Assembly (NCBI GenBank): GCA_017456765.1 | Contig: JAFTIR010000039.1 | Span: 29,832-93,831, forward strand | Source of the DNA: Clostridia bacterium | GTDB taxonomy: Bacteria > Bacillota > Clostridia > Oscillospirales > CAG-382 | Reading direction: 5' to 3' | Length of the DNA: 64,000 bases | Shown here: one piece after another, positions 9,316 through 18,345 of the stretch | Layout: every line of letters starts with the position of its first letter | Position numbering within the stretch: position 1 is the first letter of the stretch | Position numbers and translations under genes: made by a program | Notes under the pieces: generated by a model | The model's input: the letters and a program-made list of their open reading frames with translations, nothing else | The model's database searches: none | Told to the model about the DNA's origin: nothing

Positions 9316-11406
9316 TTATATGTTGAAAAGTAATTCGCTGTATGTGGGAACAGGCCAGATTGTCTTGGGTACATGAGGCTCGATTTCATCAACGATTTCA
9401 CGCATATTCTGCATGATTTCAAATATTTCATTTCGGAAGTATTCCGCTTTCTTGAGGGCATCGAAATCCTTCGGAACATTCTTGACATTATGTTCAAGAA
9501 CCTTGCCTGTTTCGTAAAGCTTTTTGTTGAGAGAGGAAATCTTCGTAAGAAGCTCGGTTTCGGGGGTTGAATCAATAAAGTCTCCCACAGCCTTCTTTGC
9601 AGCGATGTCTCTTGCAAGATGTGCAGAGTATTCACAAATCGCCGGAATAATCTGCTTTTTCATCATGTCAACAAATGTGCGCGCCTCAATGTTGATTGTC
9701 TTTGAATATGTCTCAAGAAGAATTTCAAGACGGGAGTGCATTTCTGCTTCGCAGAATACCTTGTGAGAAGTAAAAAGCTCTATGTTCTGTTTGTCGACAA
9801 AGTGGGGGAGCGCTTCAACCGTATTTGCATAGTTGTGAAGTCCGCGTTTCTTAGCTTCTTCCTTCCATTCGTCGCTGTAACAGTTGCCGTTGTATATAAT
9901 CCTCTTGTGAGCCTTGATTGTTTTTCTTATAAGCTCGTTGAGTGCCTTGGGGAAATCCGACGCCTTTTCGAGTTCATCGGCAAACTGTCTGAGCTCCTCA
10001 GCGACAATTGTGTTAAGAACAATGTTGGGGTCGGAAATCGACTGCGAAGAGCCGAGCATTCTGAACTCGAACTTGTTGCCTGTAAATGCAAAAGGACTTG
10101 TTCTGTTTCTGTCGGTTGTGTCCTTTGTGAATGTGGGAAGCACGTGAACGCCGATTTCCATTTTCTGCTTTTCAGCTCCGCCGTAGCTCTTGCCCGATTC
10201 GATTGCCGAAAGGATAGCCTCAAGCTCGTCCCCGATGAACATGGAAACGATTGCGGGAGGAGCTTCGCCTGCACCGAGTCTGTGATCATTTCCTGCGGAT
10301 GCAACTGAAATCCTGAGTAAATCCTGATATTCGTCAACCGCTTTGATAACCGCAACGAGGAAGAGCAGGAACTGTGCATTTTCGTGGGGCGTTTTGCCTG
10401 CCTTGAGAAGACTTTCGCCGGTATCTGCGTTTATTGACCAGTTGTTGTGCTTGCCGCTTCCGTTAACGCCTGCAAAAGGCTTTTCATGAAGAAGGCAAAC
10501 AAGTCCGTGCTTGTCGGCAACCTTTCTCATGATTTCCATAATGAGCTGATTGTGGTCGGTTGCAATGTTGGTGCTCGAGAATATGGGAGCAAGCTCATGC
10601 TGTGCGGGAGCCGCCTCGTTGTGCTTTGTCTTTGAGAGAACGCCGAGCTTCCACAGTTCCTCGTCAAGCTCCTTCATGAACGCAGCAATTCTCGGCTTGA
10701 TTGTACCAAAGTAGTGGTCGTCCATTTCCTGCCCCTTAGGGGGATTAGCACCGAAAAGTGTTCTTCCGCAGAAAATGAGGTCCTCTCTTTTGTTAAAGCT
10801 TTCTTTGTCAACAATGAAGTATTCCTGTTCTGCACCTGCCGAAGAAACAACACGCTTGACTGTATTGTTGCCAAAAAGGCGAAGTATACGAAGAGACTGT
10901 TCGTTGATTGCTTCCATAGAGTGAAGAAGAGGTGTCTTTTTGTCAAGAGCTTCTCCACCGTAGGAACAGAATACTGTTGGTATGTAGAGCGAGCCGTCCT
11001 TTACAAAGGCGTAGCTTGTGGGGTCCCATGCGGTGTAACCTCTTGCCTCAAAGGTGGCTCTGAGACCTCCCGAGGGGAAACTCGAAGCATCCGTCTCTCC
11101 CTTTATAAGCTCCTTGCCGGAAAATTCCATAATTACATGGCTGGGGGAGATGGGGGTGATAAAGCTGTCGTGCTTCTCGGCGGTAATGCCTGTAAGAGGT
11201 TGGAACCAGTGTGTGAAGTGGGTGGCTCCGTGTTCGACAGCCCAGTCCTTCATGGCGTTTGCAACAACATTTGCAACACTCTTGTCAAGGTCTTCGCCGT
11301 CTTCTATTGTCTTGCGTAAGGATTTGTATACATCCTTTGGTAATTTGTCACGCATTACATCGTCGTTAAAAACGTTTGATGCAAAAATTTCGGGTACTGA
11401 TGTCAT
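9316..11406 (-). CDS. glnN: Type III glutamine synthetase
   Basis: This enzyme makes glutamine from glutamate, ammonia and ATP. At 696 residues it matches the large GSIII class found in Bacteroidetes, cyanobacteria and Clostridia rather than the ~450-residue GSI. Features include the N-terminal segment [15 protein letters not shown], the substrate and metal region with [10 protein letters not shown], and the ATP-site stretch around [12 protein letters not shown]. All are characteristic of the class. The ATG start follows GAAAGGAAA at 10 bases. It is a monocistronic gene with its own promoter and terminator. A palindrome just upstream of the -35 box suggests regulation, probably by nitrogen status. 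Confidence 0.95.
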   Translation of the reverse strand: MTSVPEIFASNVFNDDVMRDKLPKDVYKSLRKTIEDGEDLDKSVANVVANAMKDWAVEHGATHFTHWFQPLTGITAEKHDSFITPISPSHVIMEFSGKELIKGETDASSFPSGGLRATFEARGYTAWDPTSYAFVKDGSLYIPTVFCSYGGEALDKKTPLLHSMEAINEQSLRILRLFGNNTVKRVVSSAGAEQEYFIVDKESFNKREDLIFCGRTLFGANPPKGQEMDDHYFGTIKPRIAAFMKELDEELWKLGVLSKTKHNEAAPAQHELAPIFSSTNIATDHNQLIMEIMRKVADKHGLVCLLHEKPFAGVNGSGKHNNWSINADTGESLLKAGKTPHENAQFLLFLVAVIKAVDEYQDLLRISVASAGNDHRLGAGEAPPAIVSMFIGDELEAILSAIESGKSYGGAEKQKMEIGVHVLPTFTKDTTDRNRTSPFAFTGNKFEFRMLGSSQSISDPNIVLNTIVAEELRQFADELEKASDFPKALNELIRKTIKAHKRIIYNGNCYSDEWKEEAKKRGLHNYANTVEALPHFVDKQNIELFTSHKVFCEAEMHSRLEILLETYSKTINIEARTFVDMMKKQIIPAICEYSAHLARDIAAKKAVGDFIDSTPETELLTKISSLNKKLYETGKVLEHNVKNVPKDFDALKKAEYFRNEIFEIMQNMREIVDEIEPHVPKTIWPVPTYSELLFNI

Positions 11407-11448
11407 GTTTTTTGTTTCCTTTCATGGAATAATACCTATACATAATAT

Positions 11449-11477
11449 ATAATACACTTAAAAGTATAAAAAGTCAA
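11449..11477 (-). promoter_or_regulatory. glnN promoter
   Basis: On the minus strand TTGACT (11477-11472) and TATTAT (11454-11449) are separated by exactly 17 bases, about 43 bases upstream of the glnN ATG. Confidence 0.8.
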
Positions 11478-11493
11478 GTTACACAAGTGTAAC
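11478..11493. promoter_or_regulatory. Palindromic operator candidate upstream of glnN
   Basis: A perfect 7-bp inverted repeat, GTTACAC-AA-GTGTAAC, abuts the glnN -35 box. It does not fit the TnrA/GlnR consensus (TGTNA-N7-TNACA), so the binding protein is unknown. The position would suit an activator. Confidence 0.5.
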
Positions 11494-11547
11494 AAAGAAT
11501 GTTTTTTCGTGTTGGTGAGTGAGGTGATGTTATTTTTTCAAAATCTA

Positions 11548-11576
11548 TTGACAAAATTGCAAAAAAGTTGTATAAT
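11548..11576 (+). promoter_or_regulatory. serS T-box promoter
   Basis: A consensus TTGACA-17-TATAAT promoter places the transcript start at about 11583, giving a leader of about 260 bases before serS. Confidence 0.9.
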
Positions 11577-11582
11577 TCAAAC

Positions 11583-11802
11583 ACTCATATGGCGTTGACG
11601 GAAAAAATGCAGACTTGATTTCTTTTGGAGAGAGTTGCACCATGGCTGGAAGTGCGACAAAGAGATGCTGTTTTCCATTCCCGAGCTTCTTATGATGAGT
11701 AAGACGCAGACCAGCGTTACGGGCGAGAGTTAAACACAAGGTGGTACCGTGTGAAGTTTTGCACCCTTGATTCTTTCGTTGGAATCATGGGCTTTTTTAT
11801 TT
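11583..11802 (+). ncRNA. T-box riboswitch (serine-type) of serS
   Basis: The leader carries the conserved T-box core AGGTGGTACCG (11739-11749), which pairs with the acceptor end of uncharged tRNA. It is followed by an intrinsic terminator: CCC-T-TGATTC pairs with GAATCATGGG apart from one mismatch, then T6 (11764-11798). A long stem I region precedes the core. Because the first gene is seryl-tRNA synthetase, the effector should be tRNA-Ser. I could not fix the specifier codon with confidence without folding the RNA. Low charging should favour the antiterminator and serS-nadA expression. Confidence 0.92.
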
Positions 11803-11844
11803 AGTGTTCAAAAAATAATATACATTCCAAAAGGAGAAAAGAAA

Positions 11845-13131
11845 ATGTTAGACTTAAAGTTTGTCAGAGAAAACCCCGAAATCGTAAAGCAGAATATCAG
11901 AAATAAGTTCCAGGAAAATAAGCTCCCCCTTGTTGACGAGGTAATAGAGCTTGATATTAAGGACAGAGCCTTAAAGCAGGAAGCTGAGGCAATCAGAGCC
12001 GACAGAAATAAATACTCGAAGCAGATTGGTATGCTCATGGGTCAGGGAAAGCGCGAAGAAGCGGAAGAAATGAAGAGACTTGTTACAGAACAGGCAGATA
12101 AAATGGCGGCACTCGAAGCAGAAGAAGCACAGATTGCAGAGCGCATCAAGGTTATTATGATGACTATTCCCAACATCATCGATCCCAGTGTTCCGATAGG
12201 CAAGGACGACTCCGAAAACGTTGAAGTTCAGAGATACGGCGAGCCTGTAACTCCCGACTTTGAAATTCCCTATCATACAGATATTTTCGAAAGGTTTGAA
12301 GGTATTGACCTTGACTCTGCAAGAAAGGTTGCAGGAAACGGCTTTTACTACCTTCAGGGTGATGTTGCAAGAATTCACTCTGCTGTTATTTCCTATGCAA
12401 GAGATTTCATGATCAACCGCGGATTCACTTATTGTATCCCTCCCTTTATGATCAGAAGCGAAGTTGTAACGGGTGTTATGTCCTTTGCCGAAATGGATGC
12501 CATGATGTATAAGATTGAGGGAGAGGACCTCTACCTTATCGGTACAAGTGAACATTCCATGATTGGTAAGTTTATTGACACGATAATCCCGGAAGAAAAG
12601 CTTCCCTATACTCTTACCAGCTATTCTCCTTGCTTCCGTAAGGAAAAAGGCGCGCATGGTATTGAAGAAAGAGGAGTTTACCGTATCCACCAGTTTGAAA
12701 AACAGGAAATGATTGTTGTATGTAAGCCTGAAGACAGTATGGCATGGTACGATAAACTCTGGCAGAATACAGTTGACCTTTTCCGTAGCCTCGATATTCC
12801 CGTAAGAACACTTGAGTGCTGCTCCGGCGACCTTGCTGACCTTAAGGTTAAGAGTGTTGACGTTGAGGCGTGGAGTCCCAGACAGCAGAAGTACTTTGAA
12901 GTAGGCTCATGCTCAAATCTTGGCGATGCTCAGGCAAGAAGACTCAAGATAAGAGTAAACGGCAAGGACGGAAAGTACTTTGCTCATACCCTTAACAATA
13001 CAGTTGTTGCTCCTCCCAGAATGCTCATTGCTTTCTTTGAAAACAACCTTCAGGCTGACGGTTCCGTAAGAATACCCGAGGCTCTCAGACCTTACATGGG
13101 CGGAATGGAAAAGATTGTTCCCAAAAATTGA
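11845..13131 (+). CDS. serS: Seryl-tRNA synthetase
   Basis: This class II synthetase charges tRNA-Ser with serine. The 428-residue protein starts with the N-terminal coiled-coil arm (about residues 1-105; MLDLKFVRENPE is typical) that grips the tRNA long variable arm. The catalytic core has motif 2 (ERGVYRIHQFEKQE) and motif 3 (APPRMLIAFFENN). The frame extends upstream to 11767, inside the T-box terminator, but AAGGAG at 11831-11836 sets the start at the ATG at 11845. nadA follows with two bases between stop and start. Confidence 0.97.
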   Translation: MLDLKFVRENPEIVKQNIRNKFQENKLPLVDEVIELDIKDRALKQEAEAIRADRNKYSKQIGMLMGQGKREEAEEMKRLVTEQADKMAALEAEEAQIAERIKVIMMTIPNIIDPSVPIGKDDSENVEVQRYGEPVTPDFEIPYHTDIFERFEGIDLDSARKVAGNGFYYLQGDVARIHSAVISYARDFMINRGFTYCIPPFMIRSEVVTGVMSFAEMDAMMYKIEGEDLYLIGTSEHSMIGKFIDTIIPEEKLPYTLTSYSPCFRKEKGAHGIEERGVYRIHQFEKQEMIVVCKPEDSMAWYDKLWQNTVDLFRSLDIPVRTLECCSGDLADLKVKSVDVEAWSPRQQKYFEVGSCSNLGDAQARRLKIRVNGKDGKYFAHTLNNTVVAPPRMLIAFFENNLQADGSVRIPEALRPYMGGMEKIVPKN

Positions 13132-13133
13132 TT

Positions 13134-14048
13134 ATGAAGATAAGAGAAATTCAGGACGAAATACTGCGTCTTAAAAATGAAAAAGACGTATGTATTCTCG
13201 CCCATAGCTATCAAACTCCCGATATATGCGAAATCGCCGATTTTGTAGGGGATTCCTATGCCCTCAGTGTAAAAGCGCAGGGGGTACAGAATAAAAATGT
13301 GCTTATGTGCGGCGTGCGCTTTATGGCTGAAACGGCGAAGATTTTGTCTCCCGAAAAGAGAGTTTTCCTTTCCCATAAAGACGCAGGCTGTCCCATGGCG
13401 GAGCAGTTTACAAAAGACTATATCCTTGCCCATAAAAAGCGGTTTCCCGACCATAAGATTGTGGCATATATCAATACAACGGCAGAACTTAAAACGGTGT
13501 GCGATGTGTGCGTAACAAGCTCGTCGGCGCTTAAAATCGTAAAGAATATGAGTGCCGATAAGATTTTGTTTATACCCGACATCAACCTTGGTTCGTATAT
13601 TGCAGAAAACTGTCCCGAAAAGGATGTGCAGTTGCTTCGCGGAGGATGTCCCATTCACGGTGACATAAAAGAGGAAGAGGTGCTTTCTGCAAAGAAAGAA
13701 CACCCCGAAGCACTTTTTCTCGTTCATCCCGAATGTGCGCTTGATGTCACAAAGCACGCCGACATGGTTGGCTCAACGAAGGACATAATGGATTTTGCAA
13801 GACAAAGTGATGCGTCGGAATTTATTATCGGCACAGAAAACAGTATTGCAGAGCATTTAAGTCTTGAGATGCCAGAAAAGAAGTTCTATACTCTTTCCAA
13901 AAACTTCATCTGTCCCGACATGAAGCTGACGACACTTACGAATGTGCTTGATTTTTTGAAAACAGGTAAGGGTGAAGAAATTGTGCTTGATGAAGATACA
14001 CTCGCAAAGGCAAGGCATTGCATTGATGAGATGTTGAGATTGGGTTAA
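13134..14048 (+). CDS. nadA: Quinolinate synthase NadA
   Basis: NadA condenses iminoaspartate with dihydroxyacetone phosphate to quinolinate in NAD biosynthesis, using a [4Fe-4S] cluster. The 304-residue protein shows the first repeat segment LAHSYQTPDICEIADFVGDS and the three expected cluster cysteines in context (MCGVRFM, GGCPIHG, ICPDMK). It is translated directly after serS; the ATG at 13134 is preferred over an upstream TTG that overlaps the serS stop. nadB and nadC, usual partners, are absent here, so iminoaspartate must come from elsewhere. Placement behind the serine T-box puts NAD synthesis under the same leader. Confidence 0.95.
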   Translation: MKIREIQDEILRLKNEKDVCILAHSYQTPDICEIADFVGDSYALSVKAQGVQNKNVLMCGVRFMAETAKILSPEKRVFLSHKDAGCPMAEQFTKDYILAHKKRFPDHKIVAYINTTAELKTVCDVCVTSSSALKIVKNMSADKILFIPDINLGSYIAENCPEKDVQLLRGGCPIHGDIKEEEVLSAKKEHPEALFLVHPECALDVTKHADMVGSTKDIMDFARQSDASEFIIGTENSIAEHLSLEMPEKKFYTLSKNFICPDMKLTTLTNVLDFLKTGKGEEIVLDEDTLAKARHCIDEMLRLG

Positions 14049-14080
14049 AATACAGATAAGACTAACGGAGGTTTTTTACC

Positions 14081-14899
14081 ATGAGTCAGAAAAGAATACT
14101 TTTTATCGGTGCGCATCCCGATGATGCGGACATCCTTTGTGGCGGTACTGCTATAAAACTCTCCCGAGCAGGACATTTGGTGAAGTTTGTTTCGGTTACA
14201 AACGGAGATACAGGTCACCACATCCTTTCTCGTGCGGAAACCGCACGTGTTCGTGCGCAGGAAGCGCAGAAGGCGGCAAAGGCATTCGGACTTTGTGAAT
14301 ATCAGATTCTTGAGCATGACTGCGGAATCGAACCCTCGGTTGAAAACCGCAGAGAAATTGTTCGCCTTATTCGCGAGTTTGCTCCTGATGTACTTATTTC
14401 TCACCGTTTGTGCGACTATCACCCCGACCACCGTGCAACGGCACAGCTTGTGCAGGACTGTGCATATGTCTGCATGGTACCGCATTTTTGCGAGGATTCA
14501 CCCATCCCCGAAAAAGCTCCGGTGTTTGCTTTCGCATATGACCACTTTGTTGAGCCTCGTGTACATCGTGCGGATGCTGCAATAGAGGTTGATTCCGTGA
14601 TAGAAGAAAAGATTACGGCTCTTTCAAACCATGTTTCGCAGATGTTTGAGTGGCTTCCTTGGGTAGACGGAGATAGAGATTTTGATGCTTCGAAGCTCAG
14701 CGAGCAAGAGAAGCGTGATTATGTAGAGGGTCGTTGCATGGGTCGCCAGAAAAAAGCGGCAGATGAAAACAGAGAGCGTCTTATTGCCGCATACGGCAAG
14801 GAAAAGGGTTCAGCTGTTGTTTATGCAGAAACCTTTGAACAGTCCCCGTACTCTCGCACTGTTTCTGTCGAAGAATTTCAGGCACTTCTTGAGCCTTAA
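14081..14899 (+). CDS. PIG-L family (LmbE-like) N-deacetylase
   Basis: The protein has 272 residues and the PIG-L zinc signature near the N-terminus (IGAHPDDADILCGGTA, residues about 7-22), with a later HRLCDYHPDH segment supplying further ligands. Family members deacetylate N-acetylglucosaminyl conjugates, such as GlcNAc-inositol or bacillithiol and mycothiol intermediates, and other N-acyl sugars. A good GGAGG ribosome site lies upstream, and 32 bases separate it from nadA. The next gene has its own promoter. The substrate is not evident; no thiol biosynthesis partner is nearby. Confidence 0.85.
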   Translation: MSQKRILFIGAHPDDADILCGGTAIKLSRAGHLVKFVSVTNGDTGHHILSRAETARVRAQEAQKAAKAFGLCEYQILEHDCGIEPSVENRREIVRLIREFAPDVLISHRLCDYHPDHRATAQLVQDCAYVCMVPHFCEDSPIPEKAPVFAFAYDHFVEPRVHRADAAIEVDSVIEEKITALSNHVSQMFEWLPWVDGDRDFDASKLSEQEKRDYVEGRCMGRQKKAADENRERLIAAYGKEKGSAVVYAETFEQSPYSRTVSVEEFQALLEP

Positions 14900-14951
14900 G
14901 ACCGCAGGATATAGAAAAGTCCATGTAAGAATAAAAATTCCAAAAAAACAC

Positions 14952-14980
14952 TTGACAAACAGAGATTCCTATGGTATACT
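14952..14980 (+). promoter_or_regulatory. Promoter of the rplU-prp-rpmA operon
   Basis: TTGACA and TATACT are separated by 17 bases. The start site predicted near 14987 leaves about 90 bases of leader RNA before rplU. Confidence 0.85.
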
Positions 14981-14986
14981 AACAAA

Positions 14987-15066
14987 GCCGCATGATAGGG
15001 GTCTCTAATTTTATGCCCATTTTTATGAGCGTAAAACCTCTTATATCAGCGAGTTCTATATGAAAG
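14987..15066 (+). ncRNA. Ribosomal protein L21 leader (autoregulatory RNA)
   Basis: The structured 5' leader of rplU matches, by position and context, the L21 leader element that Firmicutes use for feedback control of the L21-L27 operon. The stretch has short pairing segments, including AGGGGTCTC and GCGTAAAACCTCT regions, and ends at the ribosome site. The assignment depends on context and length; I did not fold it or match a covariance model. Confidence 0.55.
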
Positions 15067-15079
15067 AGAGGTGCTTTTC

Positions 15080-15376
15080 GTGTACGCAATCATTATGACA
15101 GGCGGAAAGCAGTATAAGGTTCAGGAAGGCGACATCATCTTCGTTGAAAAGCTCGGCGTAGAAGAAAATGAAAAGGTTTCTTTTGACGTAATTGCAGCTT
15201 CCACAGAAGGCGGTATCAAGACAGGCGATACAGGTGTTACTGTTGAAGGTACTGTTCTCAGAAACGCAAAGGCTAAGAAGGTTGTTGTGTTCAAGTACAA
15301 GTCCAAGAAGGGCGAAAAGAAGAAGCAGGGCCACAGACAGCCTTATTCTAAGGTACAGATCACAAAGATCGGTTAA
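15080..15376 (+). CDS. rplU: 50S ribosomal protein L21
   Basis: L21 binds 23S rRNA in the large subunit. The 98-residue product begins YAIIMTGGKQYKVQEGD, the family N-terminus, and has a basic region KYKSKKGEKKKQGHRQPYS near the end. Two in-frame GTG codons are possible (15071, 15080). The second fits family length and the AGAGAGG ribosome site at 15065-15071. It is first in the rplU-prp-rpmA operon. Confidence 0.96.
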   Translation: MYAIIMTGGKQYKVQEGDIIFVEKLGVEENEKVSFDVIAASTEGGIKTGDTGVTVEGTVLRNAKAKKVVVFKYKSKKGEKKKQGHRQPYSKVQITKIG

Positions 15377-15381
15377 TTGAC

Positions 15382-15717
15382 ATGACAAGAGTAATATTTG
15401 AAAAAAACGAGGACACTGCCTACGGCAGAATTCGTTCCGAAGGGCATTCGGGATACGCGGAAGAAGGCTCGGACATTGTATGTGCGGCAATTTCCTCTGC
15501 AACAGAACTCGTTGTGAATATTCTCGAACAGTTTTCTGTCGACATCGACGTCGAGGTCGATGAGGAAACACCAAGTGTTCTTGTTATAATTCTTGACGGT
15601 GAGGATAACCGCAAAAAGAAGAATGTAATCAAGAATATTGTAGAGGGATACAAAAGCTACATTAGTGATTTAGCCGAAGCGTATCCGGAATTTATAGAAA
15701 CATCAACGGAGGTGTAA
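15382..15717 (+). CDS. prp: Ribosomal-processing cysteine protease Prp
   Basis: Prp (YsxB) removes the N-terminal extension of ribosomal protein L27 in Firmicutes and relatives. The 111-residue protein carries the catalytic dyad expected for the family: His22 in EGHSGYA and Cys34 in DIVCAA. It lies between rplU and rpmA, the conserved order. The L27 encoded next door carries the matching cleavage site, so enzyme and substrate are encoded side by side. It starts with ATG five bases after the rplU stop. Confidence 0.95.
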   Translation: MTRVIFEKNEDTAYGRIRSEGHSGYAEEGSDIVCAAISSATELVVNILEQFSVDIDVEVDEETPSVLVIILDGEDNRKKKNVIKNIVEGYKSYISDLAEAYPEFIETSTEV

Positions 15718-15721
15718 TAAA

Positions 15722-16000
15722 ATGTTAAGATTAAACATTCAGTTTTTCGCTCATAAAAAGGGTGTTGGTTCTACAAAGAACGGTAGAGACTCTGAATCCA
15801 AGAGACTCGGCGTAAAGAGAGCTGACGGTCAGCCCGTTCTCGCTGGTAACATTCTCGTTAGACAGCGCGGAACACATATCCATCCCGGCGTAAACGTTGG
15901 CAAGGGTTCTGACGACACACTTTTCGCACTTGTTAGCGGTAAGGTTAAGTTTGAACATATGGCCGGCGGCAAGAAGCGCGTTAGCGTTTACGAAGCATAA
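15722..16000 (+). CDS. rpmA: 50S ribosomal protein L27 with a Prp-cleaved N-terminal extension
   Basis: L27 reaches into the peptidyl transferase centre with its N-terminus. The 92-residue precursor starts [16 protein letters not shown]. The first nine residues (to FF) form the known Prp cleavage extension of Firmicutes, so mature L27 should begin at Ala10 (AHKKGVG), matching E. coli after initiator-Met removal. The rest has the family motif [17 protein letters not shown] ribosome site GGAGG lies just before the ATG, overlapping the prp 3' end. Confidence 0.97.
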   Translation: MLRLNIQFFAHKKGVGSTKNGRDSESKRLGVKRADGQPVLAGNILVRQRGTHIHPGVNVGKGSDDTLFALVSGKVKFEHMAGGKKRVSVYEA

Positions 16001-16023
16001 CGCTTGTCAGAATAGGTTGAATG

Positions 16024-16053
16024 AGGCTGTTGGGATACCCTGACAGCCTTTTA
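16024..16053 (+). terminator. Terminator after rpmA
   Basis: A 7-bp stem (AGGCTGT / ACAGCCT) with a 12-base loop is followed by a short T tract. It probably ends the L21-L27 operon before obgE, possibly with read-through. Confidence 0.6.
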
Positions 16054-16100
16054 TCTTGATTTTTAAATAAACGTCAATCTCCAGAACAGGAGGCGAAGTA

Positions 16101-17387
16101 ATGTTTATAGATAAAGTAAAAATATATATAAAAGCAGGAAACGGCGGTAACGGCTGTGTTTCCTTCAGACGTGAAAAATACGTTTCCCATGGCGGACCTG
16201 ACGGTGGCGACGGCGGAAAAGGCGGAGACGTTATATTTGTGGCAGATGAGGGTAAGAATACTCTCCTTGACTTTAAGTACAGAAGAAAGTTTGTGGCTCC
16301 CAACGGCGGCGATGGCACTGCAAAAAAATTCCACGGTGCCACTGCTGAAAACATTGAAATTCCAGTTCCTCCCGGAACTGTTATAAAGGATGCACAGAGC
16401 GGTAGAATTATCAAGGATATGTCTGATGCAGATGTTGCAGAAACAGGGAGATTTACAATTCTCAAAGGCGGCAAGGGCGGCTTTGGCAATACTCATTTTG
16501 CAACCCCTACACGTCAGGCACCAAACTTTGCAAAGGCGGGCATAAAGGGAAAAGAGCTTGAGGTTGAGCTTGAACTCAAAATGCTTGCAGATGCGGGTCT
16601 TGTGGGTATGCCGAGTGCAGGTAAGAGCACAATCGTGTCAATGGTAAGCGCGGCAAAACCCAAAATTGCCGAGTATCACTTCACAACACTTTCTCCCGTT
16701 CTCGGAGTGGTCGATGCAAAGGCAGGCTCGTATGTCCTTGCAGATATTCCCGGTCTTATTGAGGGAGCAAGTGACGGAGAGGGACTTGGACACCAATTCC
16801 TCAGACACGTTGAAAGATGCAGACTTCTTGTAAATGTAGTTGATGCATCTGGTTATGAGGGCAGAGACCCTGTTGAGGATATAAAGGTTATCAACGAGGA
16901 GCTCCAGAAGTATAGTCCCGAGCTTGCGTCGAGACCCAGAATTATTGCGGCTAATAAAATTGACATGATGCCTGAAGAGAATAAGGCGGCACTTGAAGCA
17001 TTTGCAAAGGAAACAAATACCCCTATAATCTTCATGTGTGCAGGAATAGGCGAGGGCACAGATGAGCTCAAGGAGCTTATCGGCAAGATGCTGCAGGATT
17101 TGCCTCCGCTTAAAATTTACGAGGCAGACTATACAATCGCAGACGAGCTTGATAATGAAGAAGTTTCTGAGGAAATCACCGTTACAAATGTCAACGGACT
17201 TTATGTTGTCGAAGCTCCGAGAATCATCAAGGTTATCGAGTCTATTAACTTCAATGACTATGAATCAATGGCATATTTCCAGAAAGTACTGAGAAATTCC
17301 GGTATTATTGAGGCACTTGAAGCTAAAGGCATCAAGGATGGAGATACTGTCAGCATTTATGATGTGGAATTTGATTATTATAAATAG
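16101..17387 (+). CDS. obgE: GTPase Obg
   Basis: Obg is a ribosome-associated GTPase that links 50S maturation with growth and stress signals. The 428-residue protein has the glycine-rich Obg fold (residues 1-158, with GGNGGNGCVSFRRE-like repeats), the G domain (G1 in GMPSAGKST, G3 in DIPGLIEGAS, G4 NKID) and the C-terminal OCT domain (about 350-428). AGGAGG lies seven bases before the ATG. It follows rpmA, the typical Firmicutes order. Confidence 0.97.
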   Translation: MFIDKVKIYIKAGNGGNGCVSFRREKYVSHGGPDGGDGGKGGDVIFVADEGKNTLLDFKYRRKFVAPNGGDGTAKKFHGATAENIEIPVPPGTVIKDAQSGRIIKDMSDADVAETGRFTILKGGKGGFGNTHFATPTRQAPNFAKAGIKGKELEVELELKMLADAGLVGMPSAGKSTIVSMVSAAKPKIAEYHFTTLSPVLGVVDAKAGSYVLADIPGLIEGASDGEGLGHQFLRHVERCRLLVNVVDASGYEGRDPVEDIKVINEELQKYSPELASRPRIIAANKIDMMPEENKAALEAFAKETNTPIIFMCAGIGEGTDELKELIGKMLQDLPPLKIYEADYTIADELDNEEVSEEITVTNVNGLYVVEAPRIIKVIESINFNDYESMAYFQKVLRNSGIIEALEAKGIKDGDTVSIYDVEFDYYK

Positions 17388-17390
17388 GAA

Positions 17391-17417
17391 AAGGAAGGCT
17401 TCCGCCTTCCTTTTTAT
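17391..17417. terminator. Bidirectional terminator between obgE and the epimerase gene
   Basis: A 9-bp stem (AAGGAAGGC / GCCTTCCTT) with the loop TTCC is followed by T5 on the plus strand and has an A-rich 5' flank that gives T on the minus strand. It serves two convergent genes. Confidence 0.85.
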
Positions 17418-17437
17418 GTGTATTGAATTTCTGCCGA

Positions 17438-18283
17438 TTAAAGAGTGTTAAGAATCTTCATGAGCTCCTGCACAGCAAAAGCATACTTCATGGCTTTGTG
17501 CTCTGTGAAAGCACTTGCCATAACGCCTGCGTCCGTGGGAAGTGTGAATTTTGTAAGGTGGGGTTCCATAGCAACAAAGCCACGATAGCCGTTCTTGTAA
17601 ATATCTGAGAGAATCTCCTGGATGTGTCCGTCGCCCCAGCCGGCAGGAACAACCTCTTCGCCACCATTGTTATCCTTGATGTGGATATATTCAATGTAAG
17701 GCTTTAACATTTCGTATGCTTCAAGACAGTCTTGTCCACATTCAATAAAGTTAGAAAAGTCAAAGGCACAACGGAAGTTTGGTGACTGAATACGCTCAAA
17801 GAGTGTCTTACATCTGCTTGCAACGTTTCCGTAGATACCCTTTTCGTTTTCGTGAAGAAGAATCACATCATTTTCTTCTGCATATTTTACGAGCTTTTCA
17901 AGTCTTTCAACAACCCAGTCTGTGTAGGAGTCGAAATCTGAGTCTGCGGGAAGATAGAACGAGAACATTCTTATGTACTTTGTACCGGCCTTCTTTGCAA
18001 CATTAACAACACGCTTGAACTGTTCGAAGTGTGCATCGAAATCACCGTCGGTTTTCATTTTACCGATGAAAGAGCCTATGCAGGTAACTTCAAGGTTGTA
18101 GTTGCGACCCATCTGAAGAACTGCATCAATAACCTCGTCGGAAAAGTCAAGAGGATTTCTTGCATTTATAAGTCTGAAATCGTAGTATTTGATTCCGAGT
18201 GTCTTGAGTGCTTCAAACTGAATTGGGTTATAGTCGTGGATTTCATCACAAAAACCTGTGATTCTGAGTTTTGTATTAAGCAT
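17438..18283 (-). CDS. Sugar phosphate isomerase/epimerase (AP endonuclease 2-type TIM barrel)
   Basis: This 281-residue protein belongs to the xylose isomerase-like TIM-barrel superfamily. Likely metal ligands are visible: a LLHENEKGIYG segment (Glu), the CAFDFSNF Asp, YIHIKDNN (His), and a final GFVAMEPHL Glu. Members isomerise or epimerise ketoses and their phosphates, or act on inositol derivatives. The frame is open upstream to 18301, but GGAGG precedes the ATG at 18283. It has its own consensus promoter, lies downstream of and on the same strand as the AraC regulator, and is probably part of the sialic-acid-like locus. The substrate is unknown. Confidence 0.8.
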   Translation of the reverse strand: MLNTKLRITGFCDEIHDYNPIQFEALKTLGIKYYDFRLINARNPLDFSDEVIDAVLQMGRNYNLEVTCIGSFIGKMKTDGDFDAHFEQFKRVVNVAKKAGTKYIRMFSFYLPADSDFDSYTDWVVERLEKLVKYAEENDVILLHENEKGIYGNVASRCKTLFERIQSPNFRCAFDFSNFIECGQDCLEAYEMLKPYIEYIHIKDNNGGEEVVPAGWGDGHIQEILSDIYKNGYRGFVAMEPHLTKFTLPTDAGVMASAFTEHKAMKYAFAVQELMKILNTL

Positions 18284-18312
18284 TTGTTTTTCCTCCGTCA
18301 AGTTATATTTGT

Positions 18313-18341
18313 ATTATATCATTGGTTGTGTTTTTTTTCAA
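18313..18341 (-). promoter_or_regulatory. Promoter of the TIM-barrel epimerase gene
   Basis: On the minus strand TTGAAA (18341-18336) and TATAAT (18318-18313) are spaced by 17 bases, 30 bases upstream of the ATG and just after the araC-type stop codon. Confidence 0.8.
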
Positions 18342-18345
18342 GAGC

